Positions 1 through 9,250 are shown, numbered from the stretch's first letter. The stretch: 64,000 bases of DNA from Algoriphagus taiwanensis (GCF_036245645.1 NZ_BTPE01000007.1:1-64000), one strand, 5' to 3'. The notes: generated by a model from the sequence alone, not told the origin. Made by a program: numbers and translations.

Positions 1-15
1 GAAGAATGAAGCATG

Positions 16-43
16 AAAAAAGGGCTCCGAAAAACGAAGCCCC
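16..43 (-). terminator. Rho-independent terminator after the DUF885 gene
   Basis: On the minus strand an 8-bp stem (22-29 pairing with 35-43, one mismatch) closes a T-rich loop and is followed by six T residues. It lies downstream of the minus-strand DUF885 gene that stops at 180. Confidence 0.7.
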
Positions 44-179
44 TTCATTCCACTTGGCAGATTCTATTGCTGGTAAGTTGCTCCTCAGCAGAGCTTATGT
101 CCTCTTCAAACCTGCACGGGATTTTAAGAAATTTTCTAATCAAAGGCACCAACTATTTTTGACCACATTACCGGAAATA

Positions 180-1832
180 CTATTTCCCTCCCATCTGATC
201 CACTCCCGTCATTTCCCAATGACCCAAGGCAATCGGAATACTTCCAATTCCATTCAGCTGATCAAAAAAGTCCCGAAGCCGAAACTCCTCTCCTTTTTCT
301 TCTTTGATTCTGGCGTAGTCAGCCAAAGCATTTTCCAAAAGATATTTTCCGGTAATGTAGCTCGAGCCATAGCCAGGCTGACGCATGTAGAGATGTTGCT
401 CAAAAAGCAGAAGCTCTTTCTCCGTCTTCATCCAGCCTCTCGGAGTGTAATTTGAATGAATTCCTCCGGCTTCCACCATCGTCATTTCATTGGCTTGGGC
501 ATACAGGGAACCCAGACCCCGAGCTGCCCGCTGAGCAATCATGATGTACACAATCTCCCGAGAGCGAGGCGAGTCTGCATACAATCCCGCATCCATAAAC
601 ATCTCTTCCACGGCTGTAGCAGTCCCTTCATTTCTGCTGTCGAAAATATTATACAAAAGCGGTCCTCTTCGAATGAGACTTTTGTAAGGTTCGTTGTCCA
701 TAATAGCCAGCTCAAACCAATGGTAGAAATGAGAATAAAGTGGAAGCGGATCGATATGCATTCCGATGTAAAAGAAGTTTCGCTTTTCCTCAGGAACAAA
801 GCTGCCTCTGTGCTCCCGCAAAGCCGGTTCGAAATAATCCTTGACGGTCAAAATCTCCTCTTTCTCCAAGAAATCCATCATTTTCTGAATGGACTTTTCG
901 GTCAGTTGCTCAAATTCCTCCGGAGTATTGGCGGCCTTTAAAGGAGGAAGGTTCCGGTTTTGATGTTCTTCCAGTTTTAGTGAATTCCAAGCTCGAGCCA
1001 ATTCCCTTTTGAGAATCATCACCTCATCCTCCCAAGTCAAAGGCACCAAGTGTACATTTTGGAGGTACCAGGTATAATTCTCTTTCCCGATTCCAGAAGG
1101 TCCGTCCTTCTTCGGAGCCTCTTCTTCCAGCCACTTGACCAAGTCCTCCGTGGAGCTAATGGCTTCTTGAATGGCTTGGGCCAATTCTTGATTTTCTTTC
1201 ACTCCCGGGAAATCCAAAATCTCCTTTAAGTCTAGGACCTGCTGACTGATGGTAGGAATTCCCGCAGCCCAGAGCTCTTTTGCATTTCCAGTCAAGTTCT
1301 CTTTAGCCTGGGTATTCAGGGAGGAGACGGCTTTTATTTTTTCCAAAAACTCTCCGCTTTTTTCAGCTTCTAATGGAAAGGAATACTGCCAAACTTCCAC
1401 TACACCATGATGAGTCGGACCTTCATGGGCAGGCACATCACTTCGCTCCATCCAGATGGACTTATAAAATGCAGGGTCTCGCTCCCAAGGTTTCAAGATT
1501 CGATGATTGAAATCAAAGCCGTTCATTTCCGCCCATACAATCCTCCAATCTACCTGTTCGGGAATGCTCCAGCCTGAGGTATCCATTTGAAGAAGCTGGC
1601 TTTGCAGGTCTTTAAATTCAGGAATGCGTTGCTCAAAAGTGGATTTTCGATAATCCGGTGCACCTTCAAGCTTCGGAGGATTTTCAAATGTCCGCCATTC
1701 CGAAAAGAGAGCCTCTAAGTCTGCGTAGGTAGCCGGAGATTTGATATCTGCGTTTGCAGTGTTGTCTTTTTTCTCACAACTGAACAAAAGCACGGAAAAA
1801 AGGAAAAGGGTAAGAAAGGAAAGGTTGCGCAT
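180..1832 (-). CDS. DUF885-family lipoprotein (putative hydrolase)
   Basis: 550 aa. The N-terminus is a lipoprotein signal: a hydrophobic stretch ending in a lipobox LFSC with Cys19, followed by a charged, low-complexity spacer, so export and lipid anchoring are expected. The rest is a helical soluble protein. A central segment with NEGTATAVEEMF (about residue 405) and the C-terminal GIGSIPIALGHWEMTG resemble DUF885 proteins, a family related to metallopeptidase-like folds. I do not see a clean HExxH motif, so enzymatic activity is uncertain. The gene is monocistronic, divergent from metK, with a terminator behind it. The family call is from memory of motif style, not a profile search. Confidence 0.6.
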   Translation of the reverse strand: MRNLSFLTLFLFSVLLFSCEKKDNTANADIKSPATYADLEALFSEWRTFENPPKLEGAPDYRKSTFEQRIPEFKDLQSQLLQMDTSGWSIPEQVDWRIVWAEMNGFDFNHRILKPWERDPAFYKSIWMERSDVPAHEGPTHHGVVEVWQYSFPLEAEKSGEFLEKIKAVSSLNTQAKENLTGNAKELWAAGIPTISQQVLDLKEILDFPGVKENQELAQAIQEAISSTEDLVKWLEEEAPKKDGPSGIGKENYTWYLQNVHLVPLTWEDEVMILKRELARAWNSLKLEEHQNRNLPPLKAANTPEEFEQLTEKSIQKMMDFLEKEEILTVKDYFEPALREHRGSFVPEEKRNFFYIGMHIDPLPLYSHFYHWFELAIMDNEPYKSLIRRGPLLYNIFDSRNEGTATAVEEMFMDAGLYADSPRSREIVYIMIAQRAARGLGSLYAQANEMTMVEAGGIHSNYTPRGWMKTEKELLLFEQHLYMRQPGYGSSYITGKYLLENALADYARIKEEKGEEFRLRDFFDQLNGIGSIPIALGHWEMTGVDQMGGK

Positions 1833-1984
1833 AGAATAGAATGGTGGTAATTGGGAAAAGGAAAGATAAGCCCTGAATTTTCAGGATGCAACCCTCGAAC
1901 CTTAAAGCAAAAGCCTGCTTTTATCCCTTTGCCAGAAAATCCTGCCCGATTAGAATTCAGGTTTTTTATTTCCCTCAGTTCCTG

Positions 1985-1992
1985 TAATTTTG
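1985..1992 (+). promoter_or_regulatory. Bacteroidota -7 element upstream of metK
   Basis: TAATTTTG matches the Bacteroidota sigma-A -7 consensus TAnnTTTG and lies 34 bp before the metK ATG, giving a predicted leader of about 25 nt. No TTTG -33 element is visible at the usual spacing; there is only a T-rich run at 1962-1967. The leader is too short to contain a SAM riboswitch. Confidence 0.5.
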
Positions 1993-2025
1993 GGCTTCCT
2001 AAAAATTGAATCAATTATCTAGTTT

Positions 2026-3279
2026 ATGGCATATTTATTTACCTCAGAATCAGTATCTGAGGGGCATCCTGACAAAATCGCTGACCAAATCTCTGACGCG
2101 CTGATCGATAATTTTTTGGCTTTCGATCCCAATTCCAAAGTAGCCTGCGAAACCTTGGTGACCACAGGTCAGGTTTTTTTGGCCGGAGAAGTGAAATCTG
2201 ACATTTATCTGGACGTACAGAAGATCGCACGGGATGTCATCAACCGAATTGGCTATACAAAGAGTGAATACATGTTTGAGGGTAACTCCTGCGGGGTGCT
2301 CTCAGCCATCCACGAACAGTCTGCTGATATCAATCAGGGTGTTGAGCGAAAGAATCCCGAGGAGCAAGGTGCAGGTGACCAGGGGATGATGTTTGGCTAT
2401 GCCACCAACGAGACGGAAAACTACATGCCTTTGGCTTTGGATCTGTCCCACATGATCCTTCGCGAACTGGCTGCTCTCCGAAGAGAAAACAAAGAAATCA
2501 CTTACCTCAGACCTGACTCCAAGTCTCAGGTGACCATCGAATACAGCGATGACAATGTACCTCAGCGAATCGATGCGATTGTGGTTTCCACGCAGCATGA
2601 CGACTTCGATACAGAAGAGGCCATGCTGGCAAAAATCAAAGCTGACATCATCAATATTCTCATCCCTAGAGTAAAGGCTAAGCTCAAGCCAGAGTTGCAG
2701 AAGCTGTTTACATCCGAGATCAAATATCATATCAATCCCACCGGGAAGTTTGTCATCGGTGGACCTCATGGGGATACCGGCTTGACCGGAAGAAAAATCA
2801 TCGTGGACACTTACGGAGGAAAAGGAGCTCACGGAGGGGGAGCTTTCTCCGGAAAAGATCCTTCCAAAGTGGACCGCTCTGCGGCCTATGCCACTCGCCA
2901 CATCGCAAAAAATATGGTTGCGGCAGGTATTGCTGATGAAATGCTCGTGCAGGTATCTTACGCTATCGGAGTGGCAGCCCCTATGGGTATCTATGTCAAC
3001 ACCTACGGCACTGCCAAAGTAGGAATGAGTGACGGAGAAATCGCCAGAAAAGTGGAAGCTATTTTCGATATGCGACCTTACGCAATCGAACAGCGACTGA
3101 AGTTGAGAAACCCGATCTATGAAGAGACTGCTGCCTATGGACACATGGGTAGAAAAAACGAGATGGTGGAAAAAACCTTCTACTCACCCTACAGAGAAGC
3201 TGTTACCAAAAAAGTTGAACTTTTCACTTGGGAAAAGCTGGATTATGTGGACAAAATCAAGGCTGCATTCGGAATCTAA
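2026..3279 (+). CDS. metK: S-adenosylmethionine synthetase MetK
   Basis: 417 aa, near the normal family length. It makes S-adenosylmethionine from methionine and ATP in the cytoplasm. The ATP/active-site signature GHPDK is at residues 13-17, the GAGDQG hexapeptide at 115-120, and the P-loop-like GGGAFSGKD at 270-278, so all three MetK regions are present and intact. The start is the first ATG in frame, just behind a -7 promoter element. The gene is monocistronic and closed by a terminator at about 3302. Large antisense and shifted open frames within it are shadows of this gene. Confidence 0.97.
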   Translation: MAYLFTSESVSEGHPDKIADQISDALIDNFLAFDPNSKVACETLVTTGQVFLAGEVKSDIYLDVQKIARDVINRIGYTKSEYMFEGNSCGVLSAIHEQSADINQGVERKNPEEQGAGDQGMMFGYATNETENYMPLALDLSHMILRELAALRRENKEITYLRPDSKSQVTIEYSDDNVPQRIDAIVVSTQHDDFDTEEAMLAKIKADIINILIPRVKAKLKPELQKLFTSEIKYHINPTGKFVIGGPHGDTGLTGRKIIVDTYGGKGAHGGGAFSGKDPSKVDRSAAYATRHIAKNMVAAGIADEMLVQVSYAIGVAAPMGIYVNTYGTAKVGMSDGEIARKVEAIFDMRPYAIEQRLKLRNPIYEETAAYGHMGRKNEMVEKTFYSPYREAVTKKVELFTWEKLDYVDKIKAAFGI

Positions 3280-3301
3280 GCGATTCTCAAATGACTTAAA
3301 A

Positions 3302-3326
3302 AACCTGGCTTTTTGCCGGGTTTTTT
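3302..3326 (+). terminator. Terminator after metK
   Basis: An 8-bp stem (3302-3309 with 3315-3322, one G-U pair) with a T5 loop and a run of T residues, 22 bp after the metK stop. Confidence 0.85.
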
Positions 3327-3371
3327 GCTTTTTTACTCTAACCTTTTGGACTTACGATTTAGCCCTTGTAC

Positions 3372-3863
3372 ATGAAACATCTTTTTCTTTTCAGTTTCTT
3401 CCTTGTTCTGGCTTTTAATGGCTTTGCCCAACAATCAATTTTGATTCAGGAGAATTGGATCAATTCCAGAAAATACTATTCCCAGGGAATACATCTGTCC
3501 AAAACGGAGGTTGCCGATGTGATGAAGGATTACCCCAAATTGCAGGAGGAGTACATCAAGGGGAATAAAAAACTCAATACGGGTATGTGGTTTATGATCT
3601 CCGGGGGAGTAGTAGCCACGAGTGCAATAGTCTGGATCTATTCCTATCCGGATTTTGGGCTGGAGGGACTATTTATACCTATGGGAATAGCTGCCGGACT
3701 GCCCTTTTTCCTGATAGGCAGGCAATTCCGGGTAAGTGGTAGATCCAAAATCGATTTTGCCATCTCTACATTTAATGACTCCCAGATGGATTTAAAGAGG
3801 AAAAAATCAGAAGTATACTTGAATATCTCCGCTGCGGGTATTGGTCTTGGACTTTCTTTTTAA
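3372..3863 (+). CDS. Exported small membrane-anchored protein, paralogue 1 of 3
   Basis: 163 aa, function unknown. I use the ATG at 3372; an in-frame TTG at 3366 would only add two residues. A signal peptide ends near AFNGFAQQ. After it come a short polar segment with a motif like HLSKTEVADVM, a charged helix, two hydrophobic segments (about residues 75-95 and 103-118) separated by a short aromatic loop, a basic stretch, and a C-terminus ending GLGLSF. The two downstream genes share this whole layout, so the three are a tandem paralogous set. The product probably sits in a membrane or cell envelope. No enzyme motif is visible. Confidence 0.75.
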   Translation: MKHLFLFSFFLVLAFNGFAQQSILIQENWINSRKYYSQGIHLSKTEVADVMKDYPKLQEEYIKGNKKLNTGMWFMISGGVVATSAIVWIYSYPDFGLEGLFIPMGIAAGLPFFLIGRQFRVSGRSKIDFAISTFNDSQMDLKRKKSEVYLNISAAGIGLGLSF

Positions 3864-3928
3864 AAAAACTTTAGTCATCTTAAACTTATCTCAAGTTCAT
3901 CCCGTAAAAATTGAATTAAAAAGAGTTT

Positions 3929-4414
3929 ATGGGCAAAACAGTTTTTACTCTCCTTTTCCTCTTAGCTGTTTGCGCCAGCGCCCAAGGTCAAAACCCCATT
4001 CAGATAAGGGAAAACTTTTTCAACAACCCTAAATTTTTCAGCCGAGGTCAAGAGCTTTCATCAGCACAGGTTTCGGAAATGCTCGTTCCATTCGCCCAAG
4101 AAAAGCGGGATTTTGATGAAGGAATCAAGCAAATGAAAACGGGCTCGGGATTGAAGATAGTTTCATTTGCCACTCTTGCTGTAGGATTGGGAGTCCTATT
4201 TGCCAATGCAGATGATCCCTATGCCTGGAGAATACCCCTGATTACTTCATTTGCTTCTGTTGGATTGGGATTTACCGGATTTTCTCTCCGAAAAAAAGGA
4301 TATAACCGGATCAATTCTTCCATTTATCGATACAATTATCAAAATAACATACCTCCTCCCTCCGCCTCTTTGGGATGGACCGGCAATGGTCTTGGGCTTT
4401 CCTTTAAATTCTGA
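3929..4414 (+). CDS. Exported small membrane-anchored protein, paralogue 2 of 3
   Basis: 161 aa. A signal peptide ends near CASAQGQ. The mature part begins with a motif parallel to its upstream neighbour (FFNNPKFFSRGQELSSAQV), then a helix containing GIKQMKTGSG, two hydrophobic segments (about 72-90 and 98-117), a basic turn (LRKKGYNRINSS) and a C-terminus with GNGLGLSFKF, nearly the same ending as paralogue 1. It lies 65 bp after paralogue 1 and 3 bp before paralogue 3, so the last two are surely co-transcribed. No known family is recognised; the function is unknown. Confidence 0.75.
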   Translation: MGKTVFTLLFLLAVCASAQGQNPIQIRENFFNNPKFFSRGQELSSAQVSEMLVPFAQEKRDFDEGIKQMKTGSGLKIVSFATLAVGLGVLFANADDPYAWRIPLITSFASVGLGFTGFSLRKKGYNRINSSIYRYNYQNNIPPPSASLGWTGNGLGLSFKF

Positions 4415-4417
4415 TCT

Positions 4418-4933
4418 ATGAGGACTTATCTACTCGTCTGTGCATTTTTCTTAGGAATAATCACCACCCAGGCACAAGAAACTCCAATTCTAAGAGTTGA
4501 CGTGAGACAGAATCTTCTCACCCAAAAGATTGACATTCTGGATGGTCCCAAAATGCTAAGCCAACCTGAAATCAGAACTATTCTTCAGACCAATTCCGAT
4601 GCCCTTTACATCTATGAAAAATCTTTAAACAAGCAGAGGATTAACAATATTTTATCCTTCGTTGATTTGGGTCTTTTTGTAGGCACCACTGTTTTGGCCT
4701 TTGCCCCTCAGCAGCAATCCTCTCAGGTGAGCAACTTATTCTGGCCTTTCTTAGTGGGAAGCTTGGCTGTGGGAATCACTTCGGGTTTTTTCCGAAGGGA
4801 AGCCAGAAATCTGGCAAGAGAGGCAGTCGACAGCTATAATTTTGGTTTGACTCCCAATCGTCCATCCCTTTATTTCGAAGAAAATTCAATTCCTCAACAA
4901 GCTATTTTTTCGTTTCATATCCCAATCCGGTAA
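4418..4933 (+). CDS. Exported small membrane-anchored protein, paralogue 3 of 3
   Basis: 171 aa. A signal peptide ends near ITTQAQ. The mature protein follows the same plan as the two preceding genes: a motif GPKMLSQPEIRTIL, a helix KSLNKQRI, a hydrophobic pair (about 84-100 and 112-128), a basic segment FFRREARNLAREA, and a beta-rich tail ending FSFHIPI. It is the most diverged of the three. The start codon lies 3 bp after the previous stop, suggesting translational coupling. The function is unknown. The intergenic stretch 4934-5163 after it holds only a terminator and a small hairpin in the leader of the next gene. Confidence 0.72.
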   Translation: MRTYLLVCAFFLGIITTQAQETPILRVDVRQNLLTQKIDILDGPKMLSQPEIRTILQTNSDALYIYEKSLNKQRINNILSFVDLGLFVGTTVLAFAPQQQSSQVSNLFWPFLVGSLAVGITSGFFRREARNLAREAVDSYNFGLTPNRPSLYFEENSIPQQAIFSFHIPIR

Positions 4934-5055
4934 GTCTGTGTCAGTTAAAAGTCCTCCCTTTGACCTTTTTTATGTCGGACTGAAGCTATTTTTTTCTGAA
5001 AAAATCAAAGCTGTTCTAAGGGCTCAACCTGCCATCTAAAAAAGAATTGGTTACA

Positions 5056-5089
5056 AAAAGGCCTAAAATCCTGCGATTTTGGGCTTTTT
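5056..5089 (+). terminator. Terminator after the three-paralogue cassette
   Basis: A roughly 14-bp imperfect stem (5056-5070 with 5075-5089), its descending arm ending in five T residues, about 120 bp after the last paralogue. Confidence 0.7.
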
Positions 5090-5163
5090 GATGTATATTA
5101 GTTGATCACCTTTTAATACAAAGCAGCTTACATGCTGCATTTCTGTTTTTTATCTATTCCCTT

Positions 5164-7335
5164 ATGGCAAAAACCATCATCGTCTCCAACAGACTTCCTA
5201 TTTCACTCCGTCACCGAAACGGAAAATTTGAATTCAAACCCTCAGCGGGAGGATTGGCTACCGGCCTTGGCTCCATCTACAAATCCGGAGAAAATATCTG
5301 GATAGGATGGCCGGGCAATACCATAGAAGACCCCGAACAGCGAGCCGAGATTATTCTTGAGCTTCACGAGCTAAAAATGGCTCCGGTCTTCCTCTCCAAA
5401 GAGGACGTAACCAAGTTTTATGAAGGCTTTAGCAACGAGACCCTTTGGCCTGCCTTTCACTATTTTACGCAATACATCGAGTACAACCCTGATCACTGGG
5501 AATCTTACAAGGAAGTCAATCGGAAGTTTTGTGATGCCATTCTGAAAAAAGCCGACCCGGATGACACCATTTGGGTTCATGACTACCAGTTGCTTTTGCT
5601 TCCCCAAATGCTCAGGGAAGCTTTGCCGGAGGCTACCATTGCTTTTTTCCAACATATCCCCTTCCCATCCTATGAGATCATGCGAATGATTCCCTGGAGG
5701 AAAGAACTTCTCGAAGGAGTCTGCGGGGCGGATTTGATTGGCTTTCACACCTACGATGATATGCGTCACTTCCTTAGTGCAGTAGGAAGAATTACAGGCT
5801 TATCCAGCGAGAGTGGCTATATCCAAGCAGAAAACCGGATTATTAATGTAGACTCTTTTCCTATGGGTATTGACTATGGGAAATTTGTCAAGCAGGCAAA
5901 AAGCAGAAAGACTCAGAACATAGTCAAAAATTTCAGGAATCAGGTTGGAGATCAAAAACTCATTTTAACCATTGATCGCCTGGACTACTCCAAAGGCATT
6001 CCCCAACGAATTCATGCATTTCACGATTTACTGAAAGACCATAAGGAACTCCACGGCAAGGTATCCATGATCATGATCGTGGTGCCGAGTCGTGACAAAG
6101 TCAAATCTTACAAAGAGCTTCGGGAAGAAATCGATCTGCTAGTGGGCAGAATCAATGCGGAATATTCCACCCTCAACTGGGTGCCTGTCCATTATTTCTA
6201 CCGAAGTTTTCCATTTGAAGAGCTCAGTGCCTTTTACAGCATGTCAGATATTGCTTTGGTCACCCCACTTCGGGATGGGATGAACTTGGTATGCAAAGAG
6301 TATGTGGCCAGTCGAGGAGATCAGGGGGGTGTTTTGATCCTTTCTGAAATGGCCGGTGCATCCAAGGAGCTCCGAGATGCCATCCTTGTCAATCCCAATG
6401 ATCGGGAGGGAGTAAAATCAGCCATCTATCAAGGTCTAAAGCTCGATGAATCAGAGCAAAAAACCCGGATGGCTTCCATGCAGGAAGTCCTGCAGCGGTA
6501 TGACATATTCCAATGGGTCAAAGTATTCATGGACCGACTTGAGCATGTCAAATCCAAACAAAATGAACTCACCTCCAAGGAAGTGGACTCCAAGGTGGAA
6601 AGAGAAATTTCGGATAAGTTTCAAAGTGCCAAAAATCCGGTTTTATTCTTGGACTACGATGGTACGCTGACGGGCTTTGTGGGAAATCCACAAGATGCCA
6701 AGCCGGACACAGAGCTTCGAAATCTGGTCAAAAAACTCAGCCAAAAGGCTCAGGTCGTGATCATCTCAGGAAGAGACAAGGACACTTTGGGCAAATGGTT
6801 TGAAAACCAAACGGTAGACCTCATAGCCGAACATGGGGTATGGGTGAAGAGAAAAGAGGACCCCGCCCAGTGGGAATTGTATGCTGAGGTAGATGATTTT
6901 TGGAAAGAGGATATCCGAAAGGTGATGGAGTATTACGTGCAGCGGACTCCAGGCGCATTTATCGAAGAAAAACACCACTCTCTAGTTTGGCATTACCGAA
7001 AAGTGGAAAGTGGTCTCGGAGATTTGAGGATGAGAGAACTTTTTTCCCACCTCAAATACATGGCTCGTGGACACAACTTGCAGGTATTGGAAGGCAATAT
7101 GGTCTTGGAGATCAAGCGCCCGGATATCAATAAAGGACGGGCTGCGAGTGCCTTGATGAAAGGGGAAACTTACGATTTCATCCTGGCAATCGGCGATGAT
7201 TGGACGGATGAAGACACGTTTAAGGCTATGCCAAAAAATGCCTTTACCATCCGGGTAGGCTATGCCTATACGCAGGCCAATTTCAACATCAAGTCTTTTC
7301 AGGAAGTCCGAAACTTGCTGGGAAAGCTGATTTAA
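5164..7335 (+). CDS. Bifunctional trehalose-6-phosphate synthase/phosphatase (OtsA-OtsB fusion)
   Basis: 723 aa, cytoplasmic. The N-terminal ~465 residues are a GT20 glycosyltransferase that joins UDP-glucose and glucose-6-phosphate: NRLPIS at 9-14, SAGGLATGL at 27-35, HDYQLLLLP at 139-147, DRLDYSKGIPQR at 271-282 and TPLRDGMNLVCKEY at 367-380. The C-terminal part is a HAD phosphatase that removes the phosphate to give trehalose, with the nucleophile motif DYDGT at 497-501 and a late acidic motif GDDWTDEDTF. Both catalytic halves look complete. It is convergent with a GH15 gene, and the two form a trehalose-related pair. A 5-bp hairpin (5123-5138) lies in its leader. Confidence 0.95.
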   Translation: MAKTIIVSNRLPISLRHRNGKFEFKPSAGGLATGLGSIYKSGENIWIGWPGNTIEDPEQRAEIILELHELKMAPVFLSKEDVTKFYEGFSNETLWPAFHYFTQYIEYNPDHWESYKEVNRKFCDAILKKADPDDTIWVHDYQLLLLPQMLREALPEATIAFFQHIPFPSYEIMRMIPWRKELLEGVCGADLIGFHTYDDMRHFLSAVGRITGLSSESGYIQAENRIINVDSFPMGIDYGKFVKQAKSRKTQNIVKNFRNQVGDQKLILTIDRLDYSKGIPQRIHAFHDLLKDHKELHGKVSMIMIVVPSRDKVKSYKELREEIDLLVGRINAEYSTLNWVPVHYFYRSFPFEELSAFYSMSDIALVTPLRDGMNLVCKEYVASRGDQGGVLILSEMAGASKELRDAILVNPNDREGVKSAIYQGLKLDESEQKTRMASMQEVLQRYDIFQWVKVFMDRLEHVKSKQNELTSKEVDSKVEREISDKFQSAKNPVLFLDYDGTLTGFVGNPQDAKPDTELRNLVKKLSQKAQVVIISGRDKDTLGKWFENQTVDLIAEHGVWVKRKEDPAQWELYAEVDDFWKEDIRKVMEYYVQRTPGAFIEEKHHSLVWHYRKVESGLGDLRMRELFSHLKYMARGHNLQVLEGNMVLEIKRPDINKGRAASALMKGETYDFILAIGDDWTDEDTFKAMPKNAFTIRVGYAYTQANFNIKSFQEVRNLLGKLI

Positions 7336-7363
7336 GCCTTTTCATCTTCAGCACTAAATCACC

Positions 7364-7391
7364 AAAAGCCCAATCTTAAAGAAAATTGGGC
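7364..7391 (-). terminator. Terminator overlapping the 3' end of the GH15 gene
   Basis: On the minus strand a 7-bp stem (385-391 with 368-374 of this kilobase) encloses the GH15 stop codon at 7376-7378 in its loop and ends in four T residues. The coding 3' end therefore forms part of the hairpin. The T run is short. Confidence 0.5.
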
Positions 7392-9157
7392 CGATCCAGC
7401 TTTTTCCCAATCCGGAAAGCAGCATTCATCAATCCTACATGGGAATAGGCCTGAGGGAAATTGCCCCACTGACTTCCGGTGGCTTGATCTACATCTTCAG
7501 AAAATAGGTTAAGGTGATTGCAATACTTGGTCAGCGTCTCAAACCCTTCAATCGCCTCGTCCAGCCTATTCACACAGGCCAAGGCCTCAATGTACCAAAA
7601 TGCACAAATCAGGAAGGTAGTCTCCGGTACACCGAAGTCATCCATGTGTTTGTATCGGTAAAATAGGTAATCTTTTGCCAAAAGATCCTCTTCCAAGGCC
7701 TTGAGATGGTCATTGGCCCGCTGAATATCTCTTCCAAAATACCCCATCGTGATCAACTGAAGCGTAGATGCATCCATATGCTTGGACCCTATGGCCTGCG
7801 CATAGGCCTTACGGTCAGGAAGGTAGCATGCCTCGATTTTTTTCACCGCTTCATCCCTCAGCCGAATTGCCTTGTCGTACATGAGATTGTTTTTCAGGCG
7901 AGTGCCGATCTTGGCGGCGGCACAGGCTCCTGCCCAGTGGAAAAGAAAGGTATAGCAGTGCTCCTGAGCCAGATTTCTGAATTCCCAAAGCCCCGCATCC
8001 TTCTCGTGCATGGTCTTTTCGATTTTGTCCAAAAGATTCATGATCATCGGTTCGGAATAGCTCTTTTCCTTTGCTGTAAAGCGCTGATCAGAATATAAGG
8101 GAAGCAAGGAAACCAAGACCTGACCGTAGAGGTCGTTTTGGATATGGGTGTAGGCCTGATTGCCAAATCTCACCGGCTGATTGCCGAGATACCCCTGAAG
8201 ATCAGAAATCTCCTCCGTCAGCAAGCTGTCTCCGGTAATCGAATACAAAGGCTGATACCGTCCATCCGCCCCAGTTGGAAGATTCTGGATGTATTCGAAA
8301 TATTTCTCCAACTCCTCGAAGTGCCCCACGCTGTTAAATGAAGTAAGGGTATAGTAGCTGTCCCTAATCCAGCAATAGCGGTAATCCCAGTTTCGGGTAG
8401 ATCCCGGAGATTCTGGAAGGGAGGTGGTAGAAGCGGCGATGATAGCACCCGTATCCTCGTATTGGTGGATTTTTAAAATAAGGGCTGACCTCAATACCAG
8501 TCTTTGGTGAAAGGTGGAAATACTCGTGGACTTCACCCAAGATTGCCAATATTCAGTGGTGGCTTGCAGGAATCGCTCGCTGGTAGATTCCACAGGAGCC
8601 TCAAGGGGTCTTCCATAGGTAAAAACCAGATAAACCGGTCGCTGCAGCACAAAAGCTTTCCCCTCGCAGATATAGCTCAATGGAGCATTGGTGGTCAGGC
8701 GAATTTCCTGATCCTGCCCCATGTAGCGAATATGATTGCTGCCCATACTTGGAGTAAGTTGCTTCGCTCCTCTTTCCCATACAGGCTTGCAGGTGATTTT
8801 CACTTTTGGCGCTCCTTCGAGAGGCTCTAGCTTTCGGATAAGCATCAGGGGCTTGAAGTATCGGTCAAAATTCTTGAACCGAGGAGCAAAATCAGTCACC
8901 CGATAGCTTCCTTGCTTACTCTTAATCGTCGTCTCAAGGATATTGGTGTTTTCCAGATAGTTCTGTGTGGATTCAAAGTCCTCCTCGGGCAAAATGGTAA
9001 ATTCCCCACCCCGCTCTTTGTCGAGCATACTGCCAAAAACAAAGTCCGAATCAAAACGGGGAAAGCAGAGCCAGGAAACATTCGTATTCTTCTGAATATG
9101 GGCGATATAAGAACAGTTTCCGATTAGCCCAGAGTCATAAATATGCGAGTTCATCAA
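7376..9157 (-). CDS. Glycoside hydrolase family 15 protein (trehalase/glucoamylase type)
   Basis: 593 aa, no signal peptide, so cytoplasmic. An N-terminal beta-sandwich domain begins with GLIGNCSYIAHI and is followed by an (alpha/alpha)6 barrel. Typical GH15 segments are NWDYRYCWIRDSYYTL, GYLGNQPVRFGNQA, GLWEFRN (holding the general-acid Glu) and WGNFPQAYSHVGLMNAA near the C-terminus. In many GH15 enzymes the last block is preceded by Gly-Glu with a catalytic Glu; here it reads TGSQWGNF, so that position appears to be Ser. Pairing with the trehalose synthase suggests trehalose or alpha-glucan turnover, but the substrate cannot be read from the sequence. Confidence 0.88.
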   Translation of the reverse strand: MMNSHIYDSGLIGNCSYIAHIQKNTNVSWLCFPRFDSDFVFGSMLDKERGGEFTILPEEDFESTQNYLENTNILETTIKSKQGSYRVTDFAPRFKNFDRYFKPLMLIRKLEPLEGAPKVKITCKPVWERGAKQLTPSMGSNHIRYMGQDQEIRLTTNAPLSYICEGKAFVLQRPVYLVFTYGRPLEAPVESTSERFLQATTEYWQSWVKSTSISTFHQRLVLRSALILKIHQYEDTGAIIAASTTSLPESPGSTRNWDYRYCWIRDSYYTLTSFNSVGHFEELEKYFEYIQNLPTGADGRYQPLYSITGDSLLTEEISDLQGYLGNQPVRFGNQAYTHIQNDLYGQVLVSLLPLYSDQRFTAKEKSYSEPMIMNLLDKIEKTMHEKDAGLWEFRNLAQEHCYTFLFHWAGACAAAKIGTRLKNNLMYDKAIRLRDEAVKKIEACYLPDRKAYAQAIGSKHMDASTLQLITMGYFGRDIQRANDHLKALEEDLLAKDYLFYRYKHMDDFGVPETTFLICAFWYIEALACVNRLDEAIEGFETLTKYCNHLNLFSEDVDQATGSQWGNFPQAYSHVGLMNAAFRIGKKLDRPNFL

Positions 9158-9210
9158 TAAATAATTAAAGTGAGAAAATGAAAAAAGGCTACTGGGTATC
9201 CGGCAATAAA

Positions 9211-9250
9211 TAAAAATTAAGCCCTGAATCCAAAAGAAACAGGGCTTTTT
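9211..9250 (-). terminator. Terminator after the M1 peptidase gene
   Basis: A perfect 8-bp stem (219-226 with 240-247 of this kilobase) with T-rich flanks on both strands. It sits between the GH15 start and the M1 peptidase stop and would serve the minus-strand M1 gene. The rest of 9158-9349 shows nothing else. Confidence 0.65.

Noticed and set aside
1833..2025. SAM riboswitch before metK
   Set aside because: The -7 element leaves a leader of only about 25 nt, and no paired SAM-I or SAM-II style structure is visible.
2302..3144. 280-codon antisense open frame inside metK
   Set aside because: It is fully contained in the intact metK gene on the opposite strand, has no signal or domain pattern, and reflects codon bias of metK.
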